This document shows, piece by piece, positions 33,441 through 45,592 of a DNA stretch of 64,000 bases. Numbering within the stretch: position 1 is the first letter of the stretch; each line of letters begins with the position of its first letter. The position numbers and the translations under genes are program-made. Below the pieces are notes generated by a model that worked only from the letters and a program-made list of their open reading frames with translations, was not told where the DNA came from and searched no databases. This DNA is from Dermacentor variabilis (lineage: Eukaryota; Arthropoda; Arachnida; Ixodida; Ixodidae), in the NCBI RefSeq assembly GCF_050947875.1, contig NC_134570.1, forward strand, positions 101,722,122 to 101,786,121, given 5' to 3'.

Positions 33441-36400
33441 CTCTCTGCGTTCATTTGCTCTACTCGCCGCAGTATCGCAGTGTTTATGACGTTGCACTGA
33501 TGATCGCGAGCCGGCATGTTCAATCCTTGCCCTTGCGGCCCGGGTCTGATGAGAGCCGAATGAATAAAATAGTCGTGTACGATACTTTGGATGCTCGTTT
33601 GAGAATGTCAGTTGCTCAAAATGAGTCCACCCCTCTATGGCGTGCCTCTAATCGAATTGTATTTTTGGTGCGTGAATCTCAAACTATCTTTTCTACGTTC
33701 CGCTATTTAACTTTTTCATTTACCTCTTACTTCCTTCATTCATTGTTTCTTACTTTGCTAAACGTTTGTAGCGAATTTTGTATTATCAAATTTGCAGATA
33801 TGGATTCAGTATTATATAACAAGAACTCAAAGCCCAGCTACAATTATTTCCAAGATCCATGTTAGTCAACGAACATGTTCAAACAAGAAATATGGCCTAT
33901 CATGTTTTAAAGCAATGCACTATGAAACAGCAATGCTGAATACAGACGGCAACAGTCTCCTGAATTCTCGCTTTTGTAGTTCTCTTTTGCTTTCGAGCCT
34001 GCTACTTCGTAATTATGGCACATTGTATGTTAGAACGTAGGTCCTCGCTAGCACCTAAATTTTGCCCCTGTTATTTTTCACAGAAACATTCAAACATATT
34101 GACATTTCTTCATGATCCGCCTGAAACTGTGCATTCTCTGACTCTACTTTCCAGAAATAAATCTTGTGTATATGAGTGTTATTCAATATAACTTCTGTCA
34201 TGCAAGGGCACAGGGATGCGGAAAATTTAATATGGACATTTGGTTAAAACGAATGTAACTTTTAAGCCGATATGCGGGTTCTTGTAATAACATTTCTTTA
34301 AGTGCTACTGCTGTCTACTGCTGTCGATATCTTGGCTCGTCCACTGTTTAAATGCAGTTTGCAACAGTGCAGCGCCTATATTTTGTAATGAGTGCGAACT
34401 CTTTACAGAGACCACTATGTTATATTACGCGTGAAAGCTGGCCGGCAGTCAGACATGCACCTAGTTAGATTGATAGACAAGTAACAAGGTCGGTGAGATG
34501 ATTAGTAGGTCCGCGGGGAGACAAGTGCGCAGTGACTGCTGAGCCGTTGTTCTTCGGTCTTTCGGTAGATCGGCGGGTCGGTTGGCTGGCTCCCCATGGT
34601 AACCGCAGGTTCAAAGCATATCAACAAGTATAGAGCTCAGTTCCGAACAGTTTGGCATTTCTTTCACTTTCTACTTTGTGACGTGCTCAGCTCTTGTTGT
34701 TGCTATTCATGAAACACAGTCTCGAAAAAAAAACTAAAATAAATCAAATCTCGTTGAAATGTTTTATTTCGCACATGCGAACTGTCAATTGAAGGGCAGC
34801 TTCTTGTGTGTTGAATAAGTTTTGCGTTGCCTGTCTTCTCTTTACGAGATGATGTTAGCTTGCGGAGCGGTCCTCTATTTGAGAAATGCGTGCATAGCTG
34901 TTTTACCCGATGCTCAATAAAAGGTTTTGTTGAGAATATATATATGAGCAATAATAATTTATATTGCTGTTAAGACAAACCTATCCCGCACAAAATCAAA
35001 CTAATTGCTGTCATTCTTGACGGCCTGGGTCCCAACACGTTGCCCGTTTACTACTTAGACATGTCTAATTCCGCATTCAAACAATGCACGAAAAAGTACG
35101 AAAGTGCGCAAAAATTAGGCAGTACCACTTAACGCATGCTCCCTCTCTCAGCCATGGCAGCAAACAAGCATTATTCACTTGAGACCATTTGATTCTGTCA
35201 GAAGACATGCAGGCTTTATGTTGATTTCTTCTCTATATAAAAATAAGCTCGCACAGCATAAACATGATCGCCGAGGATGCACATTATCAGTCAACTACTG
35301 TAAGCCCTAGTCTGGTTATTAAAGTGAATTGGGCGTGGAAAGCGTGTCGTTTCTGTAGTAAAACTCTAGCTAGGTATTGCATAGCCATAATTGGAGAAAA
35401 TGAAAAAAAATGCATCGCATAACACAAAAAGCTCGCCAGTGCCTGTATTTTATCTGAAAGCGAACAAAGATTTACAAGTGAAAAATGTTCGCTTTGAGTT
35501 CAATGATCTCACGTTGTGTAAAAAAGTTGAATTAGTACGTGGTTTCGTTTTTCTTTCTTATTTTGCAGCTGCTTTAAGATGCACATGGCAGTGGAATGGA
35601 GTGAAGGCTCATATTGAGCAAGAAAGGGCAGCCCAAGAGAAGGATGAAACATTCGTGAGCGCTTTATATTTTCATAACAAACCAATAGATAGTTCCCTGA
35701 GTTTAGGTTTCTGACTAATGTACAACGTGTTTTGCATAAAAGCGAAAGATTGACGTTATCTGTTGTCTCGTCACTGCCCCAGTAGTCGAATAAACGGTAC
35801 CCCCATGAACACTGTGAAAGAGAGCACAGGAACTTGCAGCCAAGCGGCCACAATGGCACAGTGTCTGTGCCAAGTGTAATATTGCTCCTCAAGAAAAAAC
35901 GCATAGTGGCGAGTCGGGTATGCATTCACATGTACAATTCAAATTGGCACATCACAGATGATCGTCCATTCCTTCTCACATTGCTCACCATTGTACATGC
36001 TTTATGAAGCGCTGTTTGTGTGGAGTAAACCAACCTGGCAACTTAATGCCATGGTAATTCAGTACAGTGAAAGCAAATTTGCCTTTTTCTTAGGTTATGT
36101 AATGCTCCCACGTATGAGTTAGTTTAGTATCAGCTGGTTTGTTGACCACTTGTTCGCTGTTAGGCGAGAACTATAAGTTGTCACGAGGCTCTGCTGTATT
36201 CCTGCAGGCACGCTAGAACAACTTGGGTATGCACAAACATCTCTTTCTACCACTCTGAAAAGAAGGTGGCGCACATTTGCTGCCCAAGTATGCTTATGCA
36301 TGTGCATAACCGCCTAGTATTCAGAAAAGCTTATGAATTGCAAAGGTTGGTGCTCAGCTTTGCTGGTTTGATATTTTACATTTACTGTGAATGGCCACAT

Positions 36401-37868
36401 CGATGTATCATATTATTATGTATTATATTATGTTGTGTACTATATTATATTATACAGATGCCTCATTTCAGACCACACTCATACTAAGCACTCTAAAATT
36501 AGTGGCCGCGCTCTGAGGGATTGGCCCTTCGCTGAGCACAAACTCCGAAGTAACAACGATGAGAGTTTTATCTAGAATTGTTACAGTGCAACCTTTTTCC
36601 TCAGGCGTCGTCTATCCTGCCGAACCAGTTGCGGGAAATGTTCGTTCCGTCAAAATGAAAACAATATCAACATATTCGGTTATCTCCGTGCTATATATAT
36701 GTTTCCTTATCACTCTTAAGTGTGTGCATTCAGGCTGCCCGTTTCTCAGCGATGGAATGTAGCAGTGCCCTAAGGCATTTTCATCTGCTTTTTCTATCGC
36801 GTTCAACCGCTATAGGTCAACACCGCTAAGCGCGATTTGTTCCACTTGCAATGGCGCTCTATTTTCACAATCATTTCTTTTGACTCGAGCAGATATGACG
36901 ATCCCATTGCGCCGCTACAAGGAAGTGACGAGATGGGCTGGCAATTTCTGATCGCGCATATGGTTGGAGGCCGAGAGAAATTCTCATATGGGATAAATTA
37001 ATGACCAGTTTGAATAAAATTGGTGACACGCTCAGAATAAGAACAAATTACAACCTCAAAATGCAGCGCACGTGCAGCTCACCTCCGTAACAAAGGCCAT
37101 CCAGCTGGATTACCTGGATAGTTTAATGAACTTGCTCTTCTAATTTAAACGATAGTGTATTTGAAGAGCTTTACCTTTACCTTTACCCCAGCATTGTTAT
37201 CAGCGACAGCCATAATATTTACTAAGACGTTCATGTTTTGCCTTAAAACAAGCCAAACGGAAGTTCTGTACGAGAAAAAAATGCCGTTTTCAATCAGCGA
37301 ACAGGTTTAGATCACGGAAGAGAATCGTGCACGAATCTGATTTATTTTTGCATCTGTGCAAATTTTGTAAACATCGGTAGGGTACGTATAACATTGTATT
37401 CTCAGGTTGTCCCCGATTTTATTGGTTCGAGAAATTTTGTGCACTAACTTTTTAATAATGTTTAATATTCTCCATGAGAATTGACGAAAAGCAATTGTAG
37501 AAAAAAACGTGAGCAATTACATATACAGACAATAAGTACCTTAAGGGGTCCGAAGATCCAGCCGACTCTTGTTCTCAGCAAACATCAGCAAATAGTTTAT
37601 CTTTACATAGCGCCACCGCACACGCGCAGCTGTGTCCCATTTACAATGCCATGAACATTCAACGGCGAATCAGAAAGTTTTCGCCAATATCTTTTTTTTT
37701 TGCCAAACATACAGCTGCAAATGCGAGGTCAACATATCCATTCCCAGCGCTGGAACATTCTTGGACAGGCACGACCTCATCTGCCGGTACATCTACGACG
37801 TGGCGCTGCCGTCAGTTGTTGAAAATTGTGGTTGTGCTTCACATGTCCATGCGCACGAGCAACAAAGT
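33441..37868. other. 4.4-kb stretch present in block B, absent from block C
   Basis: Blocks B and C match up to about 33435/49618 and again from about 37869/49625, so these 4.4 kb are an insertion in B or a deletion in C. I find no gene. The open frames (for example 33455-33865 and 35391-35714) have no domain and no paralogue. An AT-rich run of attata words occupies 36400-36455. No terminal repeats or flanking target duplication were seen. Confidence 0.6.
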
Positions 37869-38075
37869 CTGATTCGTTTTCTATGGAGCGAGGGAGGAAC
37901 GTCCACTGAAATCGACAAGGAAATGTAGATTACGTATGGAGAAATGTGTCTGGCTTTGAGATATTTGAGGCGTTGTTGTGGCGAGTTCGCGAAGTGCAAT
38001 GAAGACTCGCCTGACAGTGACAGTGGTATCACTGCCAGCCGGACAAGTTATACCACAGGAGCATCTAAAGTTTCG
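37869..38075. repeat. Right end of duplicated block B
   Basis: Matches 49625-49832 through tctatggagcg/tctgtggagcg, the tgtggcgagttcgcga/tgttgcgagttcgcga word and accacaggagcatct. Similarity stops just after this last word in both copies, which defines the right edge of the B-C duplication. Confidence 0.65.
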
Positions 38076-38599
38076 TGCTGCGATAGGACAAACCTCTGAA
38101 GCGATGTGGGGACTATTTGGAAAAAAAAATGAAAGGTAAGTAGAATAGTACGTACATTTGTAACTGCCTGTATGTACCTTATTTTGGCTAATAAAAATAG
38201 AGGCAAGGACTTCCTGATTCACGCTGGTACTATACAATTTAAATGAATAACTATGTGAAGTAGGAAATACGAGAGAGGCAGCATTACAGCCAGAAATTAA
38301 CTCTAAACTGGACATGCGAACATACGTCACCAAATAACGTTGACGAGATGAGGAAATTCAAGTTTTCAAGAGGCAGTAACGAATTCAATCAAAGTAAGAG
38401 CAAATGCGCGAGGCAGAAAGTCAGGATCTTTCCATATCTAGAGGAAATTTTACGACGCGAGCTGATCTTATATTCACATGGACCAGTGTTAACAGGTTCC
38501 ATTTGGGCAACTTGCGCAATGCTTGCTTGCGACAGGTTGCTGAATTTGTAGTTGCCGCTTAGAACAGTCTATATTAGCTTCAATCTACATCTACATTAA

Positions 38600-38785
38600 C
38601 CCCTGTAAGCCGGACTCTGACGCACGAAAATCGGTCACGTGTACGTCTAGATTTTTTCAGGACCACTGAACAATGCCATGATTCAAGTGGCCGTCGATCC
38701 ACATTAGATGTGGATCCAAGCAGGTCCAGTTTCACAGTCGCAGGTTACTCAACGATTCCATCGTTGCGAAAGAATGCTACGCACA
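38600..38785. repeat. Dispersed repeat, copy 2 (R170)
   Basis: Second copy of the element at 4620-4810, sharing actgaacaatgcca, caagtggccg and catcgttgcg in order. Confidence 0.5.
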
Positions 38786-38789
38786 ATAG

Positions 38790-39700
38790 TTTAACAGCTC
38801 CCGAGTGTGAAGTTTCGGTCCTTAGTTTTTTATGACAGCAATTATATGTCACTCCAGTCGAATTTGTACCGTCGCCGTCGCAACCTCCTTCGCCCTGATC
38901 TTCTGTGTAATGTGCAAGGGCGATAAGTCCATCGCTGCACACGCTACGCTGTGCGAGCAAGTGAAAGCACGCGAGGGGAGCCGCCGATCGCAGCTCAATC
39001 TCGCCCACGCTAAAGGGAGGAGTGAAAGGGAGGAAGCCCGCCATCTTCCGTAGCGCGGGAGGCACCCAACGATGCAGTCCGCAGGAGCAAGGGTAGGGGG
39101 AGGGGGCCGGCGTCCTACTCCGGCGGCAACTGCGTATGTGAGAGCTGCACGTGGTCGCGCGGCTGTAGCTCGAGAGCGATCTGCGTTGAGGGCAGAATCT
39201 AGCTGTGTCGACGGCTCGTGGCATTTTGCGTGGTTTGTTTTCGGCGCTGAGTTAGCGTTGAAGCCGATGCACAGCACGAAGGTCACTTCGCTCGCTGCAG
39301 CTACCGCGCTTGCTCACACCAGCATTTCGACAGTGAGTAGCCGTGGTCACACAGTGGGATGTGCTCATGTTTGCTGGGCACGGTGTCACCATGTTTGTTA
39401 ATTTAGTTAGCAACGAATGCTTACAAGTTAATAAGGCGTATAAAAAGGCTATCCTCATTCGCATGGTTGTCTGCTAATTTGCTGTCGCAATCGATGCTTT
39501 GCCTTCCTGGCGAAACTGCGACTTTTTAAAATAGATTTTTGAAGCGAAATCGACAAACAGCTCATCGAACTAAAATTCCAGAGTTCCACACCTGTAGCAG
39601 CGAAATGGCACATAAATTCCCATTGCCTACGACACCCGTCACGAGCTCGCCTCGATGGAGTTCCCATTGCCTCTGACACCACGGCGCCAGCGCGGTTCAG
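38790..39700. other. GC-rich stretch, likely repetitive, no gene assigned
   Basis: GC content rises sharply here compared with the AT-rich surroundings. Overlapping open frames occur on both strands (for example 38745-39224 minus and 39072-39401 plus), as expected for GC-rich sequence. None shows a domain. It could be a mobile element or the CpG-rich start of an unannotated gene; I cannot decide from the sequence. Confidence 0.35.
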
Positions 39701-39714
39701 CAGAGGGGGAGGGG

Positions 39715-39859
39715 TATTCTGCAAGAGTCCACGTAGTGGACTATCCATTTCGGCCACGGCTGACTGGATGCGGCTGTGCGAGACAGGAGGAGACGCGCGG
39801 CCCTAGCCAATCAGCAGCAGCCGAAATGGACAGTCCACTAAGTGGACTCTTACAGAATA
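39715..39859. mobile_element. 145-bp MITE with 40-bp terminal inverted repeats
   Basis: The left arm 39715-39754 and right arm 39820-39859 are inverted copies with about three differences in 40. Each arm contains its own small palindrome, agtccac..(g)tggact. The outer bases are TA on both sides, compatible with a TA target duplication of the Tc1/mariner type. The element has no coding capacity. Confidence 0.75.
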
Positions 39860-41430
39860 CACCACCAGATGACAAGGGGCGAGAGGGAACGCTTGTTGCT
39901 TCTGTAGCGCGCCAGGTGTTAAGTCAGGGGAGACGGCATCGCCGCGACGCCAAATCATTTTCCTTATCACTCTTCAAATCATGTGGTATTCGCGCGTTCT
40001 TCGTACGCGCTACCTCTCACCTGGATAATAAATAAAGGCTATTTCAGAGCGTGTCAGGTGCCTCGGCGCACTCGTTTCAAAACACGGAATTGCGCTCCGC
40101 GGCATTCAATCGGACAATAATGTTTTCGCATTCACAACACAAAAGAAGTGCGTAGATGTCCTCTGGATTTTTGTGTGCATGTATCCGTGTGGTCGCTGTA
40201 GTTTTCAGTGTAGTATTTACGCTGTGCATTGCCCTATCTGAAGAAATTTATTTTGAAAATTGTTTTATTGGCGGGGCATCCCCCTATGACATACAAATTA
40301 CCTCAAGTAGCTGTCCTGCGTTTGCTTTGCATCTTTCTTTAGTTTTTATTTTGCCTTTCTTTAGTTTCTTTCTTATATCATTTACCGTGGTTTTTCCGTT
40401 CATTCATTCTTTCTGTGATCCTTTCTTTCGTTACTTATTCATCTTTTCTTTCGTTTATTCATTAATATTCAGCCATTGCATCTTTGCTTGATCACGGGGA
40501 TGTGAGCCCTCCCTAATGATTATATTTTTGCAGAACTAATTTTTGCCTCACTGGACCAGTGGCCACTTTTTTCGAGTATGAGGCATTTCATAGAGCCACT
40601 TAAGGTTTTTGCCACAATAAATACGCAGGAAACGTCTCAGCATTCCAGTAGTTCCCAATGGCGCCAGTACTGCGGCATGCCGCGGATGGGTAAGCATGCC
40701 GGTTCGCAGCTACCACTGAGACATGAAAAAGTGGTGGAGCAGCGAAATACCTCCGAGTTGGAGGTCACGTGGATACCCACCCCCAGAAAAGTTCACCACG
40801 CCGAGACCTCATAGTCTCGACGCACTTTCCATACCATCCGTGTTTTAACGCGACCGCGTGAAGGGCCCTGTGTCGCAGAAAATCCGGTGTCGGCTTCGGC
40901 GCCCGGGCCCTGCGTGACCGTAAGCGAAAATTACCATATATCATCATGTATATACATATGCCACGCTTTGCTATATTACATACGGCATATGCGAGTTATA
41001 TTGCCACACCACTCTGTCACTAAAGTTGTTCATACATTGTCTTACATTGATCACAAAGTTATTCCTCGATATCTTGACAATGATAGCCCACAAACAAATT
41101 ACATGAAACGAAACACCTAGAGTGGAAGCCTCTTATGCTAAATCTTCTGAGACAGACGTATTGAAAGTGCGAAACAAAAGAGAAAACTGAAAAGAATGTG
41201 CTTTTTCTGGGGCGGCTGCGCACGATCCATGGGATCGGTAAACGCAAGAGGCAGCGTCTCTACCAGAAAGATCGCCTTCTTGCCAGCGCTTCCGGGTAAA
41301 CATTGCGGTTACATAAGCTGTTGTTGCCAGGACGCTGGAGAAGCATTCAGGGATATTTGTATGGTATCGCGTTCTACTCTTAAAGGCGAAGCTTAAGCGT
41401 CCTCAAACTTATGATCGAGATTGTCAATAC
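39860..41430. other. No recognisable gene; T-rich low-complexity part
   Basis: The segment 40325-40485 is made of tttctttagttt- and attcattc-like words. It produces a hydrophobic open frame (40156-40491) that I regard as a low-complexity artefact. The rest shows no domain or repeat that I recognise. Confidence 0.45.
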
Positions 41431-41890
41431 GCGCTAGTACTTCTTACAACCTTGGTCAGGTGGCGCTGATGCAAAGTTTGAGAAGCACCACCATTGTCGA
41501 CAAAATTCTTTTGACTCAAGAACGTGAGGGAACTGCGCTGGTACTGGAGTTCATTCACGTAAAAGACAAAGTTCCTTCTCTGTATGACCAGTCTGCTCGC
41601 CAAGCTCAGATAAAGCTGACAGAAAATTTTAACCTAAAACCAAGCTCAACAGCGATTCCCGCTCAGCCGTGTTTCGATGGAGGTCGTGAAAACCCGCTTT
41701 TACATCTCATAAACTCGGCCAGCTGGCCGCTGATGCGTCTATTGATAATCACCACCATCCTCAACATAATTACTTTGACCCACGAACGTGATTTAACTGC
41801 GTTCGTAGTGGGTTCTATTCTCGTAAAACAACAAGTTCCTTCCCAATGTAACCCGTCTGTTCCCTCCGCTCTGCGTCTACTAGCGTAAGA
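41431..41890 (+). repeat. R450 dispersed repeat, complete copy
   Basis: Both internal blocks are present (ccaccattgtcgac near 41490 and ccaccatcctcaac near 41752), with the cctcggccag-like word between them. It is collinear with 3345-3790, and its second half with 25991-26285. Confidence 0.65.
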
Positions 41891-42415
41891 TGTACTAGCT
41901 AATGAAACCTAACCAATTGAGCTACCGCGGCGGCATCTTCCCATCCACTTTTGTGGTTATGTGTTACTGCTAGAACTAACCTTGGGGTGTGAGCCAGCGC
42001 CAGCAATCGAAAACCTTTGTGGCGGATGTAGAACATCCTTTCTGCTGCAGGCGTCACAAGTACGTGATCTTTCTGGGTGAAGGCACTGGTAAATAAACCC
42101 GCACGGGCTAGCTGAAGGCTTCAGTGTTGCCGGTTGACGTAAGGCATCAGTGTTGACGTAAGAACGAGAAGAAAGGGGGTTAACCGAGGGGCCATATGTT
42201 TATTGCTGGTATCATGAGAAGCCAAGAAACACACTAAGGACAAGAGAGGGGAAATTACTCGTGCTTGCTAATTGAATTAAAGAAATGATAAATAAATTGC
42301 AACGAAGTGGACGAAAAAACAACTTGCCGCAGGTGGCGAACGATCCCACATCTTCGCATTACATGTGCCATGCTCGGACCAATTGAGCTACCCCGGCACC
42401 GTGTTCCCGTCCATT
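41891..42415 (-). repeat. tRNA-like SINE sequences and 260-bp body, block C
   Basis: This is the duplicate of 26286-26800. The tRNA-like heads read GTAGCTCAATTGGTT (near 41910-41925) and GGGTAGCTCAATTGGTCCGA (near 42398-42376), with GGGATCGTTCGCC as the B-box region. The A boxes are closer to tRNA than those in block B. Confidence 0.6.
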
Positions 42416-42417
42416 TT

Positions 42418-43340
42418 CTCTATTTATTTACATCTTTATTTATTTTAAATACCATCATGTCCTTATGGCATAAAAAGGGGGAGTGGTTACAGAGTACTAG
42501 TGTAAAGCAAACAAACAACTGCAGTCACTTCTGTTAATACAATGATTCTCCTTATTATACAATGGTAGCTATTGTTTCGCGAAAAAGTTTATTGGTGATG
42601 GATACAACACTTGAGGGAAGGTGGTTCCATTCCTGTCATGTACGGGGGATGAAAGACTGAAAGAAAGACTTAGTATGACACGGATCACTTCCTACCTTAC
42701 TGTGATAATCGACGCGGTTTGAAATGTACTGAGACCGCAGGATGAAATCGTCGTGAAGGGTAGTGCATTTATAAAAAAAATTATGAAATAGTGAAGTACG
42801 GGACATTTGTGGCGGTCAGCGAGTGGAATAAATACTAGGATAGTTTTTATTAGGGTAATACTCGCAGCACAGTCATAATTCGAAAATTGAAACCGGTAGA
42901 GTTATTTTGTAGTAGTTGACGTGACGTAATGAGATTAATGTGACTGGGATCACAAATTGCAGATGCATATGCAAGTTTCGAGCGTATTAGAGTCTTGTAA
43001 AGCTCCAATGTTAATGTAGTCGATAATACTTGGTGCTGGGCTAGTTGGTGATGCATTCTTTAAAACTGATGGTAGCGCGAAGAAGGACGGACACACGATG
43101 AAAAGACGACACGACGTTAAGGAAACGACGAGGAAAAACATTTCCTCGTCGTGGTGTCCTCTTTTCACCGTGTGTGCGTCCTTTTTAGCGCTACCATCAG
43201 TTTTAAAGAATTAATGTAGTCGGTGCTTTAAAAAAGATGCGCCGAAAATGCCCGAGCATGCCATTACCATTGTTAATGACGTACTGTATATGAATTGTCC
43301 AATTTAAAATATTTGTAATGTGTATGCCAAGGTAGTTATG
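42418..43340 (-). mobile_element. 3' remnant of a CR1-like LINE, copy in block C
   Basis: Duplicate of 26802-27500, with GIHITNILNWTIHIQYVINN, MLGHFRRIFFKAPTTLIL and LYKTLIRSKLAYASAICDPS on the minus strand. The (AAAT)n-type tail is at 42418-42450. It is interrupted by a 200-bp hairpin element at 43023-43222. Confidence 0.7.
43023..43222. mobile_element. 200-bp hairpin element with 12-bp target duplication
   Basis: The block B copy lacks this segment. In C it is flanked by ttaatgtagtcg at 43011-43022 and again at 43211-43222. Two arms of about 60 bp (43057-43116 and 43147-43210) are inverted copies with a few mismatches. The centre holds a further perfect inverted pair, cgacgaggaaa/tttcctcgtcg. 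A unique head of about 34 bp (ataatacttggtgctggg...) precedes the left arm. There is no coding capacity. Confidence 0.75.
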
Positions 43341-43740
43341 TCCTCCTGCTAGAACTAACCTAGGGAATGTTAGCCAGTGACACCACTCACACACCTTGGT
43401 GGCGGATGCAGAACGTCCTTTCTGCTGCAAGCGTCAAGAGTACGTGATCTTTCTAGGTGAAGGCAACGGGTCAATAAACCCGCACATGCTGGCTGAAGGC
43501 ATAAATGTTGCCGGATTCCAGACCCTCGTTCTGTGAGAACGAGGAGAAAGGGAGTTAACCGAAGGGTCCGGTGTTTAATAATCGTATCATGAGTAGCGCG
43601 TAATGCGAAGACGTGGGATCGTTCCCCACCTGTGGCAAGTTTTTTCTTCCAATTTCATTCCAATTAATTTATCATTTCTTTAATTCATTTAGTAAGTATA
43701 ATTAGTTCCACTCCCGTACGACGCGACTCAGTCCATGTCC
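43340..43740 (+). repeat. SINE body and half tRNA-like head, block C right part
   Basis: Duplicate of 27510-27900, with the gtaatgcgaagacgtgggat word at 43600 followed by cgttccccacctg and an AT-rich tail. Confidence 0.55.
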
Positions 43741-43969
43741 GATTCATTCCCCGAGTTTCTTGGGAAAACAACATGAATAATTTTCGAACTAGCCCTTATT
43801 AACCCCACTCCAACGGCCCCGCTGAACGGGCCATGCGGACGGAGAAAGATTACCTGAAGAATAAGGTTCGGTAAGTTAATCTGCATGAGCGGTTGGCGAA
43901 CGTGCGTTTTAGCCACCCAAGAAAACAAAAGGTCACTGTTTCAGCGTCTGTTGGGATATAAGATCCGGC

Positions 43970-45480
43970 CTCGATTAGACGCATGCCTTACAGATTCTGT
44001 AACTTTCTATCTGTTCAAAGGCCGACCAAGGAAGCAACCTTGAACAGGACCCTTCTGTTCTGGCTCCTCACTTCAGAGAGGGAGAAAGGCGCTTGCCAGC
44101 CACAGCAAGAGAAACGAGTAGATCCCGAATGCGAATCGTTGGAACGGCAGAAGATGTGCTTCACGGCAACCTGGATCGAGTTCGGCCTCGATGGAGCCCC
44201 ATGGCAGCACAACCGACACAAGACTAAGATCACGCGGCTTATGTTGTAATGCTACAGGATGAAGATCCTCCCTCGGTCAACCCGCATCAGGAAGCCCGTG
44301 CAGCGGTACTCGACTTAAGGAGCGAAAAGTGTTGCAAAGCAAAAGTGATAGCCGTGAAAAATAGGAATACCGTCTACCATGAAGACAGCGTGACGTCACC
44401 ATACTTGCCATAGTTGCTGGATAACATATTTAATTAGGCTGCCACTAAATAAACGACGATAGGTGTTCCCGCTCTTGCCTTAGCGCCATTGTGCCCGTGG
44501 TCGCCCCACCACATGCCCTAGGCGTGCGTCTGGGGCAACAGTTGTTGCAATTTTCTATGCATATAAGCACCTCAAATTCTCCGTATACAGGAGTAAATTA
44601 AAAAGTACATAGAACAGGGCCCATATTCCCAAAAAAGCTTTGAGGCTAGAATTCAGGGGAAGAGCAATTTCAGACAAATGCAGAGGCAGTATATATTGTA
44701 CGCAAAGCAGCGGGACAATTGCCAATATCAGATACAAAAAAATATACTTCTATTTGGGCACTGGTTACTACTTTACTACACTGACGCATGAGGGAAACAA
44801 TGTCAGTAAGTCCGAAATTGCCTTGAAGTTAGCCTCTCAAATGGGAGTTCAGTTAAGCGATACCAAGTGTCTGGGTTTTTCTTGGCGCACAGGTTGCGTA
44901 TTTTTTAAACAGACAGATTTAGTCAGTGCTTTTCTACACCAAAACAAAGCGGGTTTTTGTGTCTTCTCAAGTTACCCTGAAGGAACGAATCGTGCCCAGC
45001 CGAAATCTTAAGTGGCCTGGGCGCGGAATCCTCATGGGGTTCGAAAGTTCAGCGCAGATTTCGATCATGTCACTTCTTATAACCTCGCTTTTTAAATACT
45101 AGGATTACTCTTTAATTTTTCAAGAAGCTTTGAAATACACGGCGGCCGCATTTCGATGAGGGAGAAATGCCAAAACGCCCGTGTACTTAGATTTAGGCGC
45201 GCCTTAAATAACCCAGGTGGTCTAAATTTCCGAAGTCCTCCACTGCGGCATGCCTCTTCATCAAATCGCGGTTTTGGCAGGTAAATCCCAATAATAACAT
45301 TTTTAGGCTTTGAAGTACAGGTTAGGTTAGGTTAGGTTAGGTTAGGTTAGGTTAGGTTAGGTTAGGTTAGGTTAGGTTAGGTTTAAAACTTTATACAGCA
45401 GCACAAATGTATCTCTACGTTCTATGAACGTGACTACGCCTTATTGGTCCGCTATGGTTGATATAAACTACACTACCTTG
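43970..45480. repeat. Duplicated non-coding block shared with 28081-29510
   Basis: Same order and words as block B, with a 78-bp telomere-repeat insertion at 45319-45396 found only here. Confidence 0.6.
45319..45383 (+). repeat. Interstitial telomere-type (TTAGG)13
   Basis: About 65 bases of uninterrupted TTAGG units, the arthropod telomere repeat, followed by tttaaaactttatac. At the matching place in block B (about 29434) the flanking sequence is continuous, so the repeat was inserted in C after the duplication. A tac triplet lies on both sides of the insert. Confidence 0.9.
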
Positions 45481-45558
45481 TATATCTGTATGTTGTTTTT
45501 GCACAGATATACGTAAGGTCAGTAACACATGGAACTGGTGTGCGTAGAAATAAATATT

Positions 45559-45564
45559 TTTATT
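45559..45564 (-). terminator. Poly(A) signal AATAAA of cuticle copy C
   Basis: AATAAA on the minus strand in deduced exon 3, at the same place as in A and B. Confidence 0.65.
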
Positions 45565-45592
45565 TCCTGAGGACTAGGAGGATGGACGTCAT

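Noticed and set aside
40156..40491. Hydrophobic 111-codon frame looking like a membrane protein
   Set aside because: It comes from T-rich low-complexity sequence, which encodes Phe, Leu and Ile in any frame.
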